DNA from: Pseudomonas frederiksbergensis
GTDB lineage: Bacteria; Pseudomonadota; Gammaproteobacteria; Pseudomonadales; Pseudomonadaceae
Length of the DNA: 64,000 bases
Direction of reading: 5' to 3'
Assembly (NCBI RefSeq): GCF_001952935.1
Contig: NZ_CP018319.1
Location: 5,538,001-5,602,000 of the forward strand
Below, piece after piece: positions 43,882-53,245 of the stretch (position 1 is the first letter of the stretch; each line of letters opens with the position of its first letter). The position numbers and the translations under genes are program-made. Below the pieces are notes generated by a model, which was not told the DNA's origin, did no database searches, and saw nothing but the letters and a program-made list of their open reading frames with translations.

Positions 43882-45234
43882 TCATTCCTCTTTGAAGGCC
43901 GCAAGCAAGCGCTCACGCAAAGGTTTCATCAGGTAGTTCATCAACGTGCGTTCCCCCGTCACCACCGTGACATCGGCGAGCATGCCGGGACGCACCAGCA
44001 GACCGGCGGCCTGGAGCGAAGCGACGGTGCCGGCGGGAATTTCCACCTTGGCGGAAAAGTACGGCTGGTGCGTTTGCTCATCGATCAACTGGTCCGCCGA
44101 CACCGTAGTCACCGTACCGGTGACCGTTGGTGTATCCACCCGTTGCAGCGCGGTGAAATGCACATGCACCGGCAGACCCGGACGCAACTTGTTGGCCATC
44201 AGCGGCTCGAAACGCGCGGTGATCGCCATCGGCGCATCCAGCGGCACCACCTGCATCAGGGTTTGCCCAGCCTGCGCAACGCCCCCGACCGTATGAATAC
44301 TCACGTCCATGACCTGTCCGGACACCGGCGCACGGATCGCACCGTTGTCGACTTCAAACTGCAAGGCACGAATCTGATCGGCATACCCTGCCGCCTCGGC
44401 AGAGACTTCGCTGAGCTGGGTTTCGGCATCGCGGCGAAATTCCTGCTGCGCCTGCAAAGCCTTGAGCCGGCTTTCGTTGATCGCCTGGCGGGTCCTGCCG
44501 ACATCGCCCACCCCGGAGGCTATCTGCCCGGCCAATTGAGCGGCGTTGCGCTCGGACTCGAAGAGTTTGTTGCGCGGAACGTAGCCTTCACGGGCCAAAT
44601 CACGCAGGCCTTCCAGCTCCTGCTGCTGGAAGCGCATCTGCGCGTCGTAGTTGCGCTTGACGCCTTCGTAGCCGTGCAATTGCTGCTGCAACGCCGCGGC
44701 TTCGTGTTCGATGATCTGCAAGCGGCTGCCCAGTTCTGCGCGGCGAGTCAGAAACAACTGGCTCTGCAAAGCCATGGCGGCCTTGACCCGCGGTTCGTCG
44801 GCGCGCTCCAGCAGCTCAGCGGGCCATTGGATCTCGGCTGAGCCCAGGCGCTCGGCAATCAATCGCGCTTCAATGCTGCGATCGTTGAGCAACTTGCCCA
44901 GGGTCACGTCCAGTTGGGACTGCGCCTGCACTGTATTGAACTGCACCAGCAACTGCCCTTGGGTGACGCGGTCGCCATCGCTGACCAGCAGCTTTTCCAC
45001 CACGCCACCGACCAACGACTGCACAGCCTTGCGTTCGCCCGCCACCACCACGGTGCCGCTGCCCACGACACCCTGGTCGAGCGGCGCCAGGCAAGCCCAG
45101 AGCAGGAAGCCGCCCAGCGTCAGGATCAGGAAACCCACGCCATAGCGTGCCGCTCCGCCGGCGTCGGTACTGGCGCTGGGCAACGTGTTGGCGCTGCGCA
45201 CGCTCAGCCCCTGCTCACGGGTCAAATCATGCAT
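43882..45234 (-). CDS. Type I secretion membrane fusion protein (HlyD/PrtE family)
   Basis: Adaptor of 450 residues with one N-terminal membrane helix (VGFLILTLGGFLLWACLAPL, ~32-51), a lipoyl half-motif VVEKLLVSDGDRVTQGQLLV at ~94-113, long coiled coils to ~285, the second half GAIRAPVSGQVMDVSIHTVG and a beta-barrel end. Size and motifs match PrtE/EexE adaptors. Overlaps the ABC gene at its start and the TolC-like gene at its end. Confidence 0.92.
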   Translation of the reverse strand: MHDLTREQGLSVRSANTLPSASTDAGGAARYGVGFLILTLGGFLLWACLAPLDQGVVGSGTVVVAGERKAVQSLVGGVVEKLLVSDGDRVTQGQLLVQFNTVQAQSQLDVTLGKLLNDRSIEARLIAERLGSAEIQWPAELLERADEPRVKAAMALQSQLFLTRRAELGSRLQIIEHEAAALQQQLHGYEGVKRNYDAQMRFQQQELEGLRDLAREGYVPRNKLFESERNAAQLAGQIASGVGDVGRTRQAINESRLKALQAQQEFRRDAETQLSEVSAEAAGYADQIRALQFEVDNGAIRAPVSGQVMDVSIHTVGGVAQAGQTLMQVVPLDAPMAITARFEPLMANKLRPGLPVHVHFTALQRVDTPTVTGTVTTVSADQLIDEQTHQPYFSAKVEIPAGTVASLQAAGLLVRPGMLADVTVVTGERTLMNYLMKPLRERLLAAFKEE

Positions 45235-46948
45235 CTTCGCCAGTCTCCTTTACCGCGGCCGGTCTTGGCCCCGGCATCAATGCCTTGAGCACCTGGTCCC
45301 TTGGACCGAATGCTTGTTGAGTGCCGTCCTTGAGCACCAGGATGTAATCGACTACCGCCAGCACATTAGGCCGGTGGGTGATCAACACCACGGTGCTGCC
45401 AGCAGCCTTGAGCACACTGATGGCTTGCACCAGTGCCAGATCTCCCGCTTCATCCAGGTTGGAATTGGGCTCGTCGAGCACAATCAACGACGGGTGCCCA
45501 TAGAGCGCGCGAGCCAGGCCGAGGCGTTGCTTTTGTCCACCGGACAAGCCAAGCCCGCCGGGGCCCAGCGGTGTGTCGTAACCCTTGGGGAACCTGAGGA
45601 TCATTTCGTGAATGCCAGCGTGACGCCCGGCGGCGATGATCTTGTCGGCGTCCTGCTCGCCGAAGCGGGCAATGTTGTCGGCCACACTGCCATCGAACAG
45701 TTCGATGTCCTGCGGCAGGTATCCAAGGTGCGGGCCCAGGGCATCGTGGGACCATTGACTGATCTCGGCGTCGTCCAGGCGCACCGACCCGCCCATGGCC
45801 GGCCATACCCCGACCATCGCCCTGGCCAGCGTTGATTTACCACTGGCGCTGGGACCGACGACGGCGAGCACATCACCTTTGGCCAGGCTGAAATTGATGC
45901 CCCGCAAGATCGGCTGCGAGGCGCCGGGCGGTCCGACATACAGCTGTTCCAGGCGTACCGCGCCAGTGGGTGGTGGCAAAGGCATGCGCAGGCGCTCGCG
46001 CGGATGCTGGGCCAGCAGCTGGCTCAGGCGCTGGTAGCTCTGGCGGCCGGAGTTGAACTGCTTCCACGAGCCAATGGCAATTTCCACCGGCGCCAGGGCA
46101 CGCCCCAGCAGCAGCGACATCGCAATCATCATGCCCGCCGACAATTCGCCTTCAAGCACCAGCAACGCCCCCAGGCCCAGGGCCAGAGACTGTCCGGAGA
46201 TGCGCACGAAACGCGTCATCGAAGTGATTCGCGCGCCGCGGTCGCTGGCATGGGCCTGGGCGGCAACAATGCGTTGCTGCAACAGACTCCAGCGCTGACG
46301 CAACGGCCCGAGCATGCCCAGGGCCTGGATGACTTCGGCATTGTGTAACGTGCTGTTTACATAGATCGACGACTGCACGCCCAGGCGATTGGCTTCGCCC
46401 AAACGCGTGCGAGTCGCCAACTCGCCCCACAGCGCCAGACCGATCAGCACCAGGGCCAGCACCAGCGTCAGCACGCCGAACCAGGGGTGAAAGATGAACG
46501 CCACCAGCAGGAAGATTGGCAACCACGGCGCATCGAGCAAGGCGATCAGGCCCTGGCCGGTGATCAACTGCCGCAGCGTCGCCAGATCGGTGAGTACCTG
46601 CGCCGGGTTGGCGTTGTGCTCGCGCAGGCTGCGGGCGAAGGCGGCATCGAAAATCCGCTCGCCCAAGGCATCGTCCAGCCCCGCGCTCATGCGAATCATC
46701 ACCTCACCGCGCACCCACTCGATCAGGGCGCTGAACATGAACAGGCCCAGGGCGATCAAGGTGAGCATGAACAAGGTGGTTTCGTTGCGGCTGGTGAGAA
46801 CCCGGTCGTACACCTGCATCATGTAGAGCGACGGCACCAGCACCAGCAGGTTGATCACCCCACTGAACAGCGCCAGCGACCAGAACACCCGGCGATAGCT
46901 TAATAAAGCGGCATCAATGTCATGACGCGGATCGAGAAGCAAACCCAT
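45227..46948 (-). CDS. Type I secretion ABC transporter, permease-ATPase (PrtD family)
   Basis: Inner-membrane ATPase of 573 residues energising export. Five to six helices at ~20-300, then an ATP-binding domain: Walker A VVGPSASGKSTLARAMVG, signature GLSGGQKQRLGLARALYG, Walker B LIVLDEPNSNLDEAG, switch histidine LITHRP. No N-terminal C39 peptidase, as expected for a PrtD-type exporter of RTX proteins with an uncleaved C-terminal signal. With the adaptor and TolC-like genes it resembles the Eex/Prt systems and most likely exports the adjacent epimerase. No other RTX substrate lies in this window. Confidence 0.93.
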   Translation of the reverse strand: MGLLLDPRHDIDAALLSYRRVFWSLALFSGVINLLVLVPSLYMMQVYDRVLTSRNETTLFMLTLIALGLFMFSALIEWVRGEVMIRMSAGLDDALGERIFDAAFARSLREHNANPAQVLTDLATLRQLITGQGLIALLDAPWLPIFLLVAFIFHPWFGVLTLVLALVLIGLALWGELATRTRLGEANRLGVQSSIYVNSTLHNAEVIQALGMLGPLRQRWSLLQQRIVAAQAHASDRGARITSMTRFVRISGQSLALGLGALLVLEGELSAGMMIAMSLLLGRALAPVEIAIGSWKQFNSGRQSYQRLSQLLAQHPRERLRMPLPPPTGAVRLEQLYVGPPGASQPILRGINFSLAKGDVLAVVGPSASGKSTLARAMVGVWPAMGGSVRLDDAEISQWSHDALGPHLGYLPQDIELFDGSVADNIARFGEQDADKIIAAGRHAGIHEMILRFPKGYDTPLGPGGLGLSGGQKQRLGLARALYGHPSLIVLDEPNSNLDEAGDLALVQAISVLKAAGSTVVLITHRPNVLAVVDYILVLKDGTQQAFGPRDQVLKALMPGPRPAAVKETGEDA

Positions 46949-47202
46949 AAAGTGTCGCCCGCAAAAGAAATAGTCGGTCCAGGACGCAATCCATCGCTGG
47001 TTTTTGCCCTAAGGCAGTGGAGAAAACGCTAAACGTAGCCTGATGTGCCGCTATCAGAGACGATCCTCGTCGCTACTGGCGCCAATTACTGACCGCGCAA
47101 CCTCGGGTTAGTGCCGGTTCGCCGGGCCGGGTTGGCATGTGGGTGACGGGCGGGAATGTTGCACCCCTGCCGTCCAAAGTCATGAGCCCATTACGCACAA
47201 AC
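46949..47202. other. Intergenic stretch upstream of the secretion operon
   Basis: No gene seen. It must hold the promoter of the ABC-HlyD-TolC operon; no clear regulator site recognised. Confidence 0.35.
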
Positions 47203-47231
47203 AAAAACGCCGCTCAATGAGCGGCGTTTTT
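47203..47231 (-). terminator. Intrinsic terminator of the carboxyspermidine operon
   Basis: aaaaacgccgctc-aat-gagcggcgttttt: strong GC stem with A run on one side and T run on the other, so it can stop transcription on either strand. It lies 53 bp downstream of the last minus-strand gene of the operon (47284). Confidence 0.85.
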
Positions 47232-47283
47232 GCGTATGGCGCGGGAAACTCGGTTCAACTGTAGGTTGCGAGCTTCAAGCGTT

Positions 47284-48519
47284 TCAGCTCCACGGACGAT
47301 CTCCATTTTCGTCCTTGATGCGGGTCGGCAGGCCCATCACATCCAGCGCCTTGAGGAACGGCTCGGCCGGAAGCTCCTCGACGTTGGCCATGCGCTGCAC
47401 GTCCCACTCGCCACGGGCGACCAGCAAGGCTGCGGCCACGGGCGGCACGCCTGCGGTATAGGAAATGCCCTGGCTGTCAGTTTCCGCGTAAGCGTCTTCG
47501 TGATCAGCCACGTTGTAGATGAACACTTCGCGCGGCTGACCATCCTTGGTGCCCTTGACCAGGTCGCCAATGCAGGTCTTGCCGGTGTAGCCAGGCGCCA
47601 GCGAGCTCGGATCAGGCAGCACGGCCTTGACCACTTTCAGCGGCACGACTTCCAGGCCTTCGGCGGTCTTGACCGGTTGCTCGGAGAGCAGGCCAAGGTT
47701 CCTGAGTACGGTGAACACATTGATGTAGTGCTCGCCGAAGCTCATCCAGAAACGCACGTTGGGCACGTCGAGGTTCTTCGACAGCGAGTGCACTTCATCG
47801 TGGCCGGTCAGGTACAGGTTCTGCTCGCCTACGACCGGCAGGTCGTCAGTGCGTTTGACTTCGAACATCGTGTTGCTGGTCCACTGGCTGTTCTGCCAGC
47901 TCCACACTTGTCCGGTGAATTCGCGGAAGTTGATTTCCGGGTCGAAATTGGTGGCGAAGTACTTGCCATGGGAACCGGCGTTGACGTCGAGAATGTCGAT
48001 CGAATCAATGCGGTCGAAATACTGTTGTTGCGCTAGTGCTGCATAGGCGTTGACCACACCCGGGTCGAAGCCCACGCCAAGAATGGCGGTAATGTTCTTT
48101 TCTTTGCACTCTTCGAGGTGGTTCCACTCGTAGTTGCCATACCAGGGCGGCGTCTCGCAGACTTTGCCTGGTTCTTCGTGAATGGCGGTGTCCAGATAGG
48201 CCACGCCGGTATCGATGCAGGCGCGCAGCACCGACATGTTGAGGAACGCGGAACCGACGTTGATGACGATCTGCGATCCGGTTTCGCGGATCAGCGTCTT
48301 GGTCGCTTCGACATCCAGGGCGTTCAGCGAGAAGGCCTGGATTTCGGCGGGCACTTTGAGGCTGCCCTTGGCCTTGACGCTGTCGATGATGGCCTGGCAC
48401 TTGGAGATGTTGCGCGACGCGATAGCAATACGACCGAGTTCATCGTTGTGCTGCGCGCACTTGTGGGCCACCACCTTGGCGACACCTCCTGCACCAATGA
48501 TAAGCACGTTCTTCTTCAA
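47284..48519 (-). CDS. Carboxy(nor)spermidine dehydrogenase (saccharopine dehydrogenase family)
   Basis: NAD(P)-dependent enzyme of 411 residues, joining aspartate semialdehyde to putrescine or diaminopropane to make carboxyspermidine or carboxynorspermidine. N-terminal Rossmann motif VLIIGAGGVAKVVAHKCAQ, then DTAIHEEPGKVCETPPWYGN and GVGFDPGVVNAYAALAQQ, segments typical of the CANSDH branch. The reading frame starts at TTG 48519 with an AAGGAGAGAG purine-rich site upstream. It follows the decarboxylase gene by 27 bp on the same strand, forming the alternative, SAM-independent route to spermidine-type polyamines. Confidence 0.9.
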   Translation of the reverse strand: MKKNVLIIGAGGVAKVVAHKCAQHNDELGRIAIASRNISKCQAIIDSVKAKGSLKVPAEIQAFSLNALDVEATKTLIRETGSQIVINVGSAFLNMSVLRACIDTGVAYLDTAIHEEPGKVCETPPWYGNYEWNHLEECKEKNITAILGVGFDPGVVNAYAALAQQQYFDRIDSIDILDVNAGSHGKYFATNFDPEINFREFTGQVWSWQNSQWTSNTMFEVKRTDDLPVVGEQNLYLTGHDEVHSLSKNLDVPNVRFWMSFGEHYINVFTVLRNLGLLSEQPVKTAEGLEVVPLKVVKAVLPDPSSLAPGYTGKTCIGDLVKGTKDGQPREVFIYNVADHEDAYAETDSQGISYTAGVPPVAAALLVARGEWDVQRMANVEELPAEPFLKALDVMGLPTRIKDENGDRPWS

Positions 48520-48546
48520 TTTTTCTCTCTCTCCTTCTCTGCCAGC

Positions 48547-49644
48547 TTACGAAAGGCTGGACATGTAGTCGTTGTAATCAAACTCACGAACCACTTCGAC
48601 TGTACCGTCGAGTTGTTTCACTACGATGGACGGCATTTTCAGGCCGTTGAACCAGTTCTTCTTGACCATGGTGTAACCCGCTGCATCGATGAACGACAGC
48701 CGATCCCCAATCGCCAGCGGACGATCAAACTGATATTCACCGAAAATGTCGCCGGCCAGGCAGGATTTGCCGCACACCATGTAGGTGTGCTCACCCTCGC
48801 TGGGCGCCAGCTTGGCATTCAGGCGATAGATCAGCAGATCGAGCATATGCGCTTCGATGGAGCTGTCCACAACCGCCAGGTGCTTGCCGTTGTAGAGGGT
48901 GTCGAGCACGGTGACTTCCAGCGACGCGCTCTGCGTGATGGCCGCTTCGCCCGGTTCCAGGTAGACCTGAACGCCGTATTTTTGCGAGAAAGCCTTGAGG
49001 CGCGCGCAGAATTCGTCCAGTGCGTAGCCTTCACCCGTGAAATGGATACCGCCACCGAGGCTGACCCACTCGACCTTGTGCAGCAAGTCGCCGAAGCGTT
49101 CTTCGATGGTGCACAGCATCTGGTCGAACAGGCCGAAATCACCGTTCTCGCAGTTGTTGTGGAACATGAAGCCAGAGATCTGCCCGATGACCTGCTCGAT
49201 CTTCACCGGGTCCCACTCGCCCAGACGGCTGAACGGTCGCGCGGGGTCAGCCAACAGATAGTCCGAGCTGCTCACTTGCGGATTGACCCGCAGGCCACGC
49301 ACCTTGCCGGCCGAAGCCTCGGTGTAGCGCTGCAACTGACCGATGGAGTTGAAGATGATCTTGTCGCAGTTTTCGAGCATCTCCTCGATCTCGTCGTCGG
49401 CCCAGGCCACGCTGTAGGCGTGGGTTTCGCCAGCGAACTTCTGTCGACCGAGCTTGAGCTCGTAAAGCGACGACGACGTGGTGCCGTCCATGTATTGCTG
49501 CATCAGGTCGAACACCGACCAGGTGGCGAAGCACTTGAGTGCCAGCAGGGCCTTGGCCCCGGACTGTTCGCGCACGTAGGCGATCTTCTGCATGTTCGCC
49601 AGCAGCTTCTGTTTATCGATGAGGTAGTACGGCGTTTTGATCAT
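48547..49644 (-). CDS. nspC: Carboxynorspermidine decarboxylase
   Basis: PLP enzyme of 365 residues, alanine-racemase fold (group IV decarboxylase). LLALKCFATWSVFDLMQQYM holds the PLP lysine (~33-36), WVSLGGGIHFTGEGY the glycine-rich phosphate site, LEPGEAAITQSASLEVTVL and VCGKSCLAGDIFGEY with the catalytic cysteine near the C terminus. I use ATG 49644 (MIKTPYYLIDK), the usual NspC start; the open frame reaches back to 49707. It is the first gene of the two-gene operon and yields spermidine or norspermidine. Confidence 0.92.
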   Translation of the reverse strand: MIKTPYYLIDKQKLLANMQKIAYVREQSGAKALLALKCFATWSVFDLMQQYMDGTTSSSLYELKLGRQKFAGETHAYSVAWADDEIEEMLENCDKIIFNSIGQLQRYTEASAGKVRGLRVNPQVSSSDYLLADPARPFSRLGEWDPVKIEQVIGQISGFMFHNNCENGDFGLFDQMLCTIEERFGDLLHKVEWVSLGGGIHFTGEGYALDEFCARLKAFSQKYGVQVYLEPGEAAITQSASLEVTVLDTLYNGKHLAVVDSSIEAHMLDLLIYRLNAKLAPSEGEHTYMVCGKSCLAGDIFGEYQFDRPLAIGDRLSFIDAAGYTMVKKNWFNGLKMPSIVVKQLDGTVEVVREFDYNDYMSSLS

Positions 49645-49905
49645 TTCGAGGCGCCTCCGGCAAGGCCAGCCAAAAAAGGATGCGCATTGTGCCTTCACTG
49701 GCCACATATCGAAAGAGCAGGAAGCGCTCTGCGGGTGAAAGGCGGTTCAATTTAAGTCCAAAGCGCCCCGCAAGCCAGACCGGGAGTGGCAAGTTTTGAG
49801 CACTGACTTACACTCGATACACCCAATGCGAACGAATCAATGACCAACGGATCGATAGGTTCCATGGCACTCCGGGGATCACGTAATGATCTGGGTGAAG
49901 CCAAC

Positions 49906-50553
49906 ATGAAAACGGTCACCAACCTTTTCACCTGTCTGCTCGCTGCCAGCGTTTGCGCGGTGACGAGCACCTGCGCACAGGCGGCATCGTTCGAGACCAG
50001 CTTCGACTGCGCCACGGCAAGGGCATCCGTCGAAAAACTTATCTGTCGCGATCGGCAACTGGCGCAGATGGATATCGAACTGACGCGTCTTTATCGCCTG
50101 GCGCTCACGGATCAACGGTCTGTACCGCGGCCAGATAAAATCTTGATCGACCAGGAGTTCTGGATCGACTCCCGCAATCAGTGTGCATCCACGTCTGAGC
50201 CCAAGGCGTGCACGATCCGAAGTTATGCCGAGCGCGCGCACCAGCTGCGCCAAGGCTCGGCCATTGTGAGAACCAAGGATCCAGACAGGCTCACCGAAGG
50301 CCCCCTGGCTTTCCGGTGTACCGGGTTAAACCCACTGATTGCCGCCACCTTCTTTAATACGCAGCCAGGCGTCGTGTACCTGAAATGGGCGAACACCTCA
50401 GTCACCCTGAACCAGGTGCCGAGTGATTCGGGAACCCAATACACAGGCAAGGATTCCCAAGGCAACTACCGCTTCTGGCAAGACGGCAACGGGGTGATTT
50501 TCCAGAAACCAGGCTCGGGGGCGATGAGTTGTGTGGCTGAGCCGGTCAGCTGA
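49906..50553 (+). CDS. Exported lysozyme inhibitor, LprI-like N domain fused to MliC domain
   Basis: Protein of 215 residues. Signal peptide MKTVTNLFTCLLAASVCAVT...AQA, then a cysteine-containing LprI-like region at ~30-110 (SFDCATARASVEKLICRDRQ, LARMDIELTRLY-like helix, FWIDSRNQCAS) and a C-terminal MliC/PliC-like region (FRCTGLNPLIAATFFN, GVVYLKWANTSVTLNQVPS, YRFWQDGNGVIFQK). MliC domains block C-type lysozyme, so protection from host or protist lysozyme is the likely role. The start at 49906 is chosen for the signal peptide; the frame is open to 49840. Confidence 0.82.
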   Translation: MKTVTNLFTCLLAASVCAVTSTCAQAASFETSFDCATARASVEKLICRDRQLAQMDIELTRLYRLALTDQRSVPRPDKILIDQEFWIDSRNQCASTSEPKACTIRSYAERAHQLRQGSAIVRTKDPDRLTEGPLAFRCTGLNPLIAATFFNTQPGVVYLKWANTSVTLNQVPSDSGTQYTGKDSQGNYRFWQDGNGVIFQKPGSGAMSCVAEPVS

Positions 50554-50623
50554 TTTCGCTGTGGCAAGCTCCGAAAAATCAAGCGCCGCTATTCCCGTAT
50601 TTCAGCCGCAACACTTTTGTAAC

Positions 50624-50651
50624 GTGGCGAGGGGATTTATCCCCTCGCCAC
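50624..50651. terminator. Hairpin between convergent genes
   Basis: gtggcgagggga-ttta-tcccctcgccac, a perfect 12-bp stem with a 4-nt loop, between the lysozyme-inhibitor gene (+) and the patatin gene (-). No T run, so it is a hairpin of the type common in pseudomonad gaps; it may still help to end both transcripts. Confidence 0.55.
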
Positions 50652-50685
50652 AACGGCACGCATCAGGTAGAGCGCCAGCCCTCTC

Positions 50686-51870
50686 TCACGTACTCGGCGA
50701 TTTATGCCACGGATAGCCTTTCGCGCTGAGTTCAAAGGCGTATTCGAACAAGCGCTTCATGTACTCGCCATCAAATCTGTGATTACGGGAAATATCAAAG
50801 TCGGAGCCGATGTACGCCAGATTGAAGTCCGCGCCATCCTGCTGCGCAATTCGGTAAATCCGATCCAGATCGCTGATCCCCTGAGTCTGGATCAACGCGC
50901 TGATGGCGCGACCGCCGATGCTCAAGGTGCGACGCTTGGTTCCAGACCATTGCAGCTCCAGTTTGCCGTTGCGAATGACATAAAAATGCCGTTCATCACG
51001 TAAACGCGCCCCGGTCACGCGGTTCAGCGCCATCACAGTGCCCGGTGGATAGAGAAACACCTGAGTCAGGACGCCTCCGTCCACGTGCATTTCCTGAAAC
51101 TGTTGGCCATCAACCTCCACATCGATCATGACCGGTGAGACGGCGCCGGGAATACTCATCGAGGCGATCATGATGTTGCGAAACAGGTCGAGCGCGCCCG
51201 GTGCCTGGCTGGAGGCAATAGCGCCCATGTTCCAGGTGACCGGGCGCCCTGAATCGAGATCGGTGGTGCCGATCATCAGCAGACGCCCTTTGGCGTATTC
51301 CGAGGCGATCGCCGCAAGAACCTCGGCAGTGACATGCTGTGCAATCAGCCGCGACAGCGGCTTGCTGTGCGCCATACCATCGCTGGCAAGACGGGTCAGC
51401 ATATTGCGCGGATGGAAAATGTCTTTTGGACCGACTGCATTGCAGATACCCAGAATGACACTGTCGTACTGGGGCCCAAGGTAGGCAAACGGGGCGACCA
51501 GGGCGCCAGCGCTAATGCCGGTGACGACTTTGAACACAGGTCGAGACCCATGCAGGGTCCATCCCGCAATGATGCCCCCCGCGAATGTGCCAGCATCGCC
51601 GCCCCCCGAAACGGCCAACATGCTGGCCAACGGCAGGGTGTCATTGGGCATCCCTGCGCTGGCAAGCGCTTCGGCTTCTCGGAGGTTGGCCTGACTCACA
51701 TCCCGAATGAACGGCGTCAGGTCCTGGTCCAGCCAGTAGCGTGCATCTGGAATGCCTGGGATGAGCGCTTTTTCGGTTAACGTTGGCGGCACCGCATCAC
51801 GGCGTTGCAGGCACGCTTGACGCAACATGTTCAGCGTTGAGGCGCTAGGCCTGAGCAGGAATGTTTTCAA
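50686..51870 (-). CDS. Patatin-like phospholipase
   Basis: Probable lipid acyl hydrolase of 394 residues. Oxyanion hole LAVSGGGDAGTFAGG, nucleophile elbow VTGISAGALVAPFAY (GXSXG), and catalytic aspartate in MHVDGGVLTQVF, all in patatin order. I choose the TTG at 51870, because a very strong GGAGGAGG lies just upstream and the product then begins MKTFLLRPSASTL; a TTG at 51900 is also open but would include the ribosome binding site in the coding part. No transmembrane segments; cellular role unknown. Members of this family act as toxins or in membrane turnover. Confidence 0.85.
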   Translation of the reverse strand: MKTFLLRPSASTLNMLRQACLQRRDAVPPTLTEKALIPGIPDARYWLDQDLTPFIRDVSQANLREAEALASAGMPNDTLPLASMLAVSGGGDAGTFAGGIIAGWTLHGSRPVFKVVTGISAGALVAPFAYLGPQYDSVILGICNAVGPKDIFHPRNMLTRLASDGMAHSKPLSRLIAQHVTAEVLAAIASEYAKGRLLMIGTTDLDSGRPVTWNMGAIASSQAPGALDLFRNIMIASMSIPGAVSPVMIDVEVDGQQFQEMHVDGGVLTQVFLYPPGTVMALNRVTGARLRDERHFYVIRNGKLELQWSGTKRRTLSIGGRAISALIQTQGISDLDRIYRIAQQDGADFNLAYIGSDFDISRNHRFDGEYMKRLFEYAFELSAKGYPWHKSPST

Positions 51871-51969
51871 AACGCCTCCTCCGGCCCCTGCAATAGACAA
51901 GGAACGCGCTCAATGCAACGGCAAGACGCCTTGCCGCTCACGCCCGCTCCATATACCCATGACTATTTC

Positions 51970-52434
51970 TCAATCAGGCGCCGGTCTTCTGAACACCAGC
52001 AGTTTGCCGGTGGCTCGCTGCACGACCTTGTCGTTTTGATTGAGTGTTTCCATGAACAGGGTCACCACACCCCGATCTGGTTTGGTGCTGGATGGATCGA
52101 TGGCCTGCACGGTGCATTGCAGACGCAACAGATCGTCCGGGTAGGTTGGCGTCGGCCAGCTCAACTCGATGCCTAGGCCGATGATCCCGTCTGCCAATGG
52201 CACGCTTTCCACCAGCAGCTTCATGGTCAGGGCTGCGGTGTTCCAGCCACTGGCTGCCAGACCACGGAACAGGCTCAGCTCGGCGGCTTCAGGATCGAGG
52301 TGAAACGGTTGCGGGTCGAATTCCTGAGCAAAGGCCAGCATCGACGCTCGATGGACACGCAGGCTGTCGCTTTCGAACTGCTGACCCAAACTCAGGTCAT
52401 CGAGGTAGAGTTTTTCCCAGGAATGAATGGTCAT
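51970..52434 (-). CDS. MaoC-like hot-dog hydratase
   Basis: Protein of 154 residues with the hot-dog fold of R-specific enoyl-CoA hydratases. The catalytic motif is HRASMLAFAQEFDPQPFHLD (Asp ... His), with LFRGLAASGWNTAALTMKLL and SWPTPTYPDDLLRLQCTV in the usual order. Likely acts on acyl-CoA esters. 13 bp from the gene at 52448 on the same strand; together they may form an operon. Confidence 0.88.
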   Translation of the reverse strand: MTIHSWEKLYLDDLSLGQQFESDSLRVHRASMLAFAQEFDPQPFHLDPEAAELSLFRGLAASGWNTAALTMKLLVESVPLADGIIGLGIELSWPTPTYPDDLLRLQCTVQAIDPSSTKPDRGVVTLFMETLNQNDKVVQRATGKLLVFRRPAPD

Positions 52435-52447
52435 GATTCAACCCTCT

Positions 52448-53179
52448 CTAGGCGTAGCCGATTTCGCTGAGGTCGATAGCCACCAACAAGTCATCCTTGT
52501 CTGGCTGCCCGTCCGCTCCGCGACGATAGGCTCGCCGTTTGCCGGGCATGCGCAGCCCGTCTGCTTCAACGTAGTCATGAACATACTGCGCGGCAGGCAG
52601 GCCACCACTCACGTCAACGTTGTAGTCATGTCGACGAAGCAGGAAGTCCTCGCCGAAATAGAAATCCTGCACCGCGCAGTGGGTGGCGATGTTCTCGGGA
52701 AAGGTCACCTGTAATCGTCGCCAGCGCTGTGTACCCTCTTGCCAGGGTTCGACTTCCTCGGCCAGGACACCCGACAAGGTGAACAGGAACGGCATGGTCA
52801 GGTAGGACCAGAGCGCGTAACCGTTGAAGTACGCCCGCTGAAGTGGATCCCAAGGGGATGTTTGCCCGTGTCCGCGAAAGGATTCCCGGGGCGCTGGTCG
52901 CTCGGCAATCACCTTGCCCTCGGTGGTTTCGATGGCGATGCGGTCCGGCGTGTAGGCGGTCCGTTGATCAGGCCCACCGAATGGCATCACCGAAGCGCGC
53001 TGTTCATGCAGCCAAACAGTCATCTGCCGGGGGAAGCTGTCCTGCGCCAGCCCTTTCATGCCCCATAGCGAGCCGCCGGTCACGAGGGTGGCGCGAACTT
53101 TACTGAAGTGGCTCCAGCGCTCCAGACCACCATGGGCGATCAGCACCTGGTCCAGCAGTTGATGACTCTGTGTCGTCAT
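52448..53179 (-). CDS. Conserved protein of unknown function
   Basis: Protein of 243 residues, no signal peptide, no transmembrane helix. Begins MTTQSHQLLDQVLIAHGGLE and has several tryptophan-rich strands (SPWDPLQRAYFNGYALWSYL, YFGEDFLLRRHDYNVDVSGG) that suggest a LolA-like or other beta-sheet lipid-binding fold. I do not recognise the family. Its stop lies 13 bp before the MaoC-like gene, so a shared transcript and a role in lipid or acyl metabolism are possible. Confidence 0.65.
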   Translation of the reverse strand: MTTQSHQLLDQVLIAHGGLERWSHFSKVRATLVTGGSLWGMKGLAQDSFPRQMTVWLHEQRASVMPFGGPDQRTAYTPDRIAIETTEGKVIAERPAPRESFRGHGQTSPWDPLQRAYFNGYALWSYLTMPFLFTLSGVLAEEVEPWQEGTQRWRRLQVTFPENIATHCAVQDFYFGEDFLLRRHDYNVDVSGGLPAAQYVHDYVEADGLRMPGKRRAYRRGADGQPDKDDLLVAIDLSEIGYA

Positions 53180-53245
53180 GGTGGCAGCCCTGCTCGTCAG
53201 GGCGAATGGCCTGAATATCTTTCATGCTAGCGCAAGCCCGGGCAG

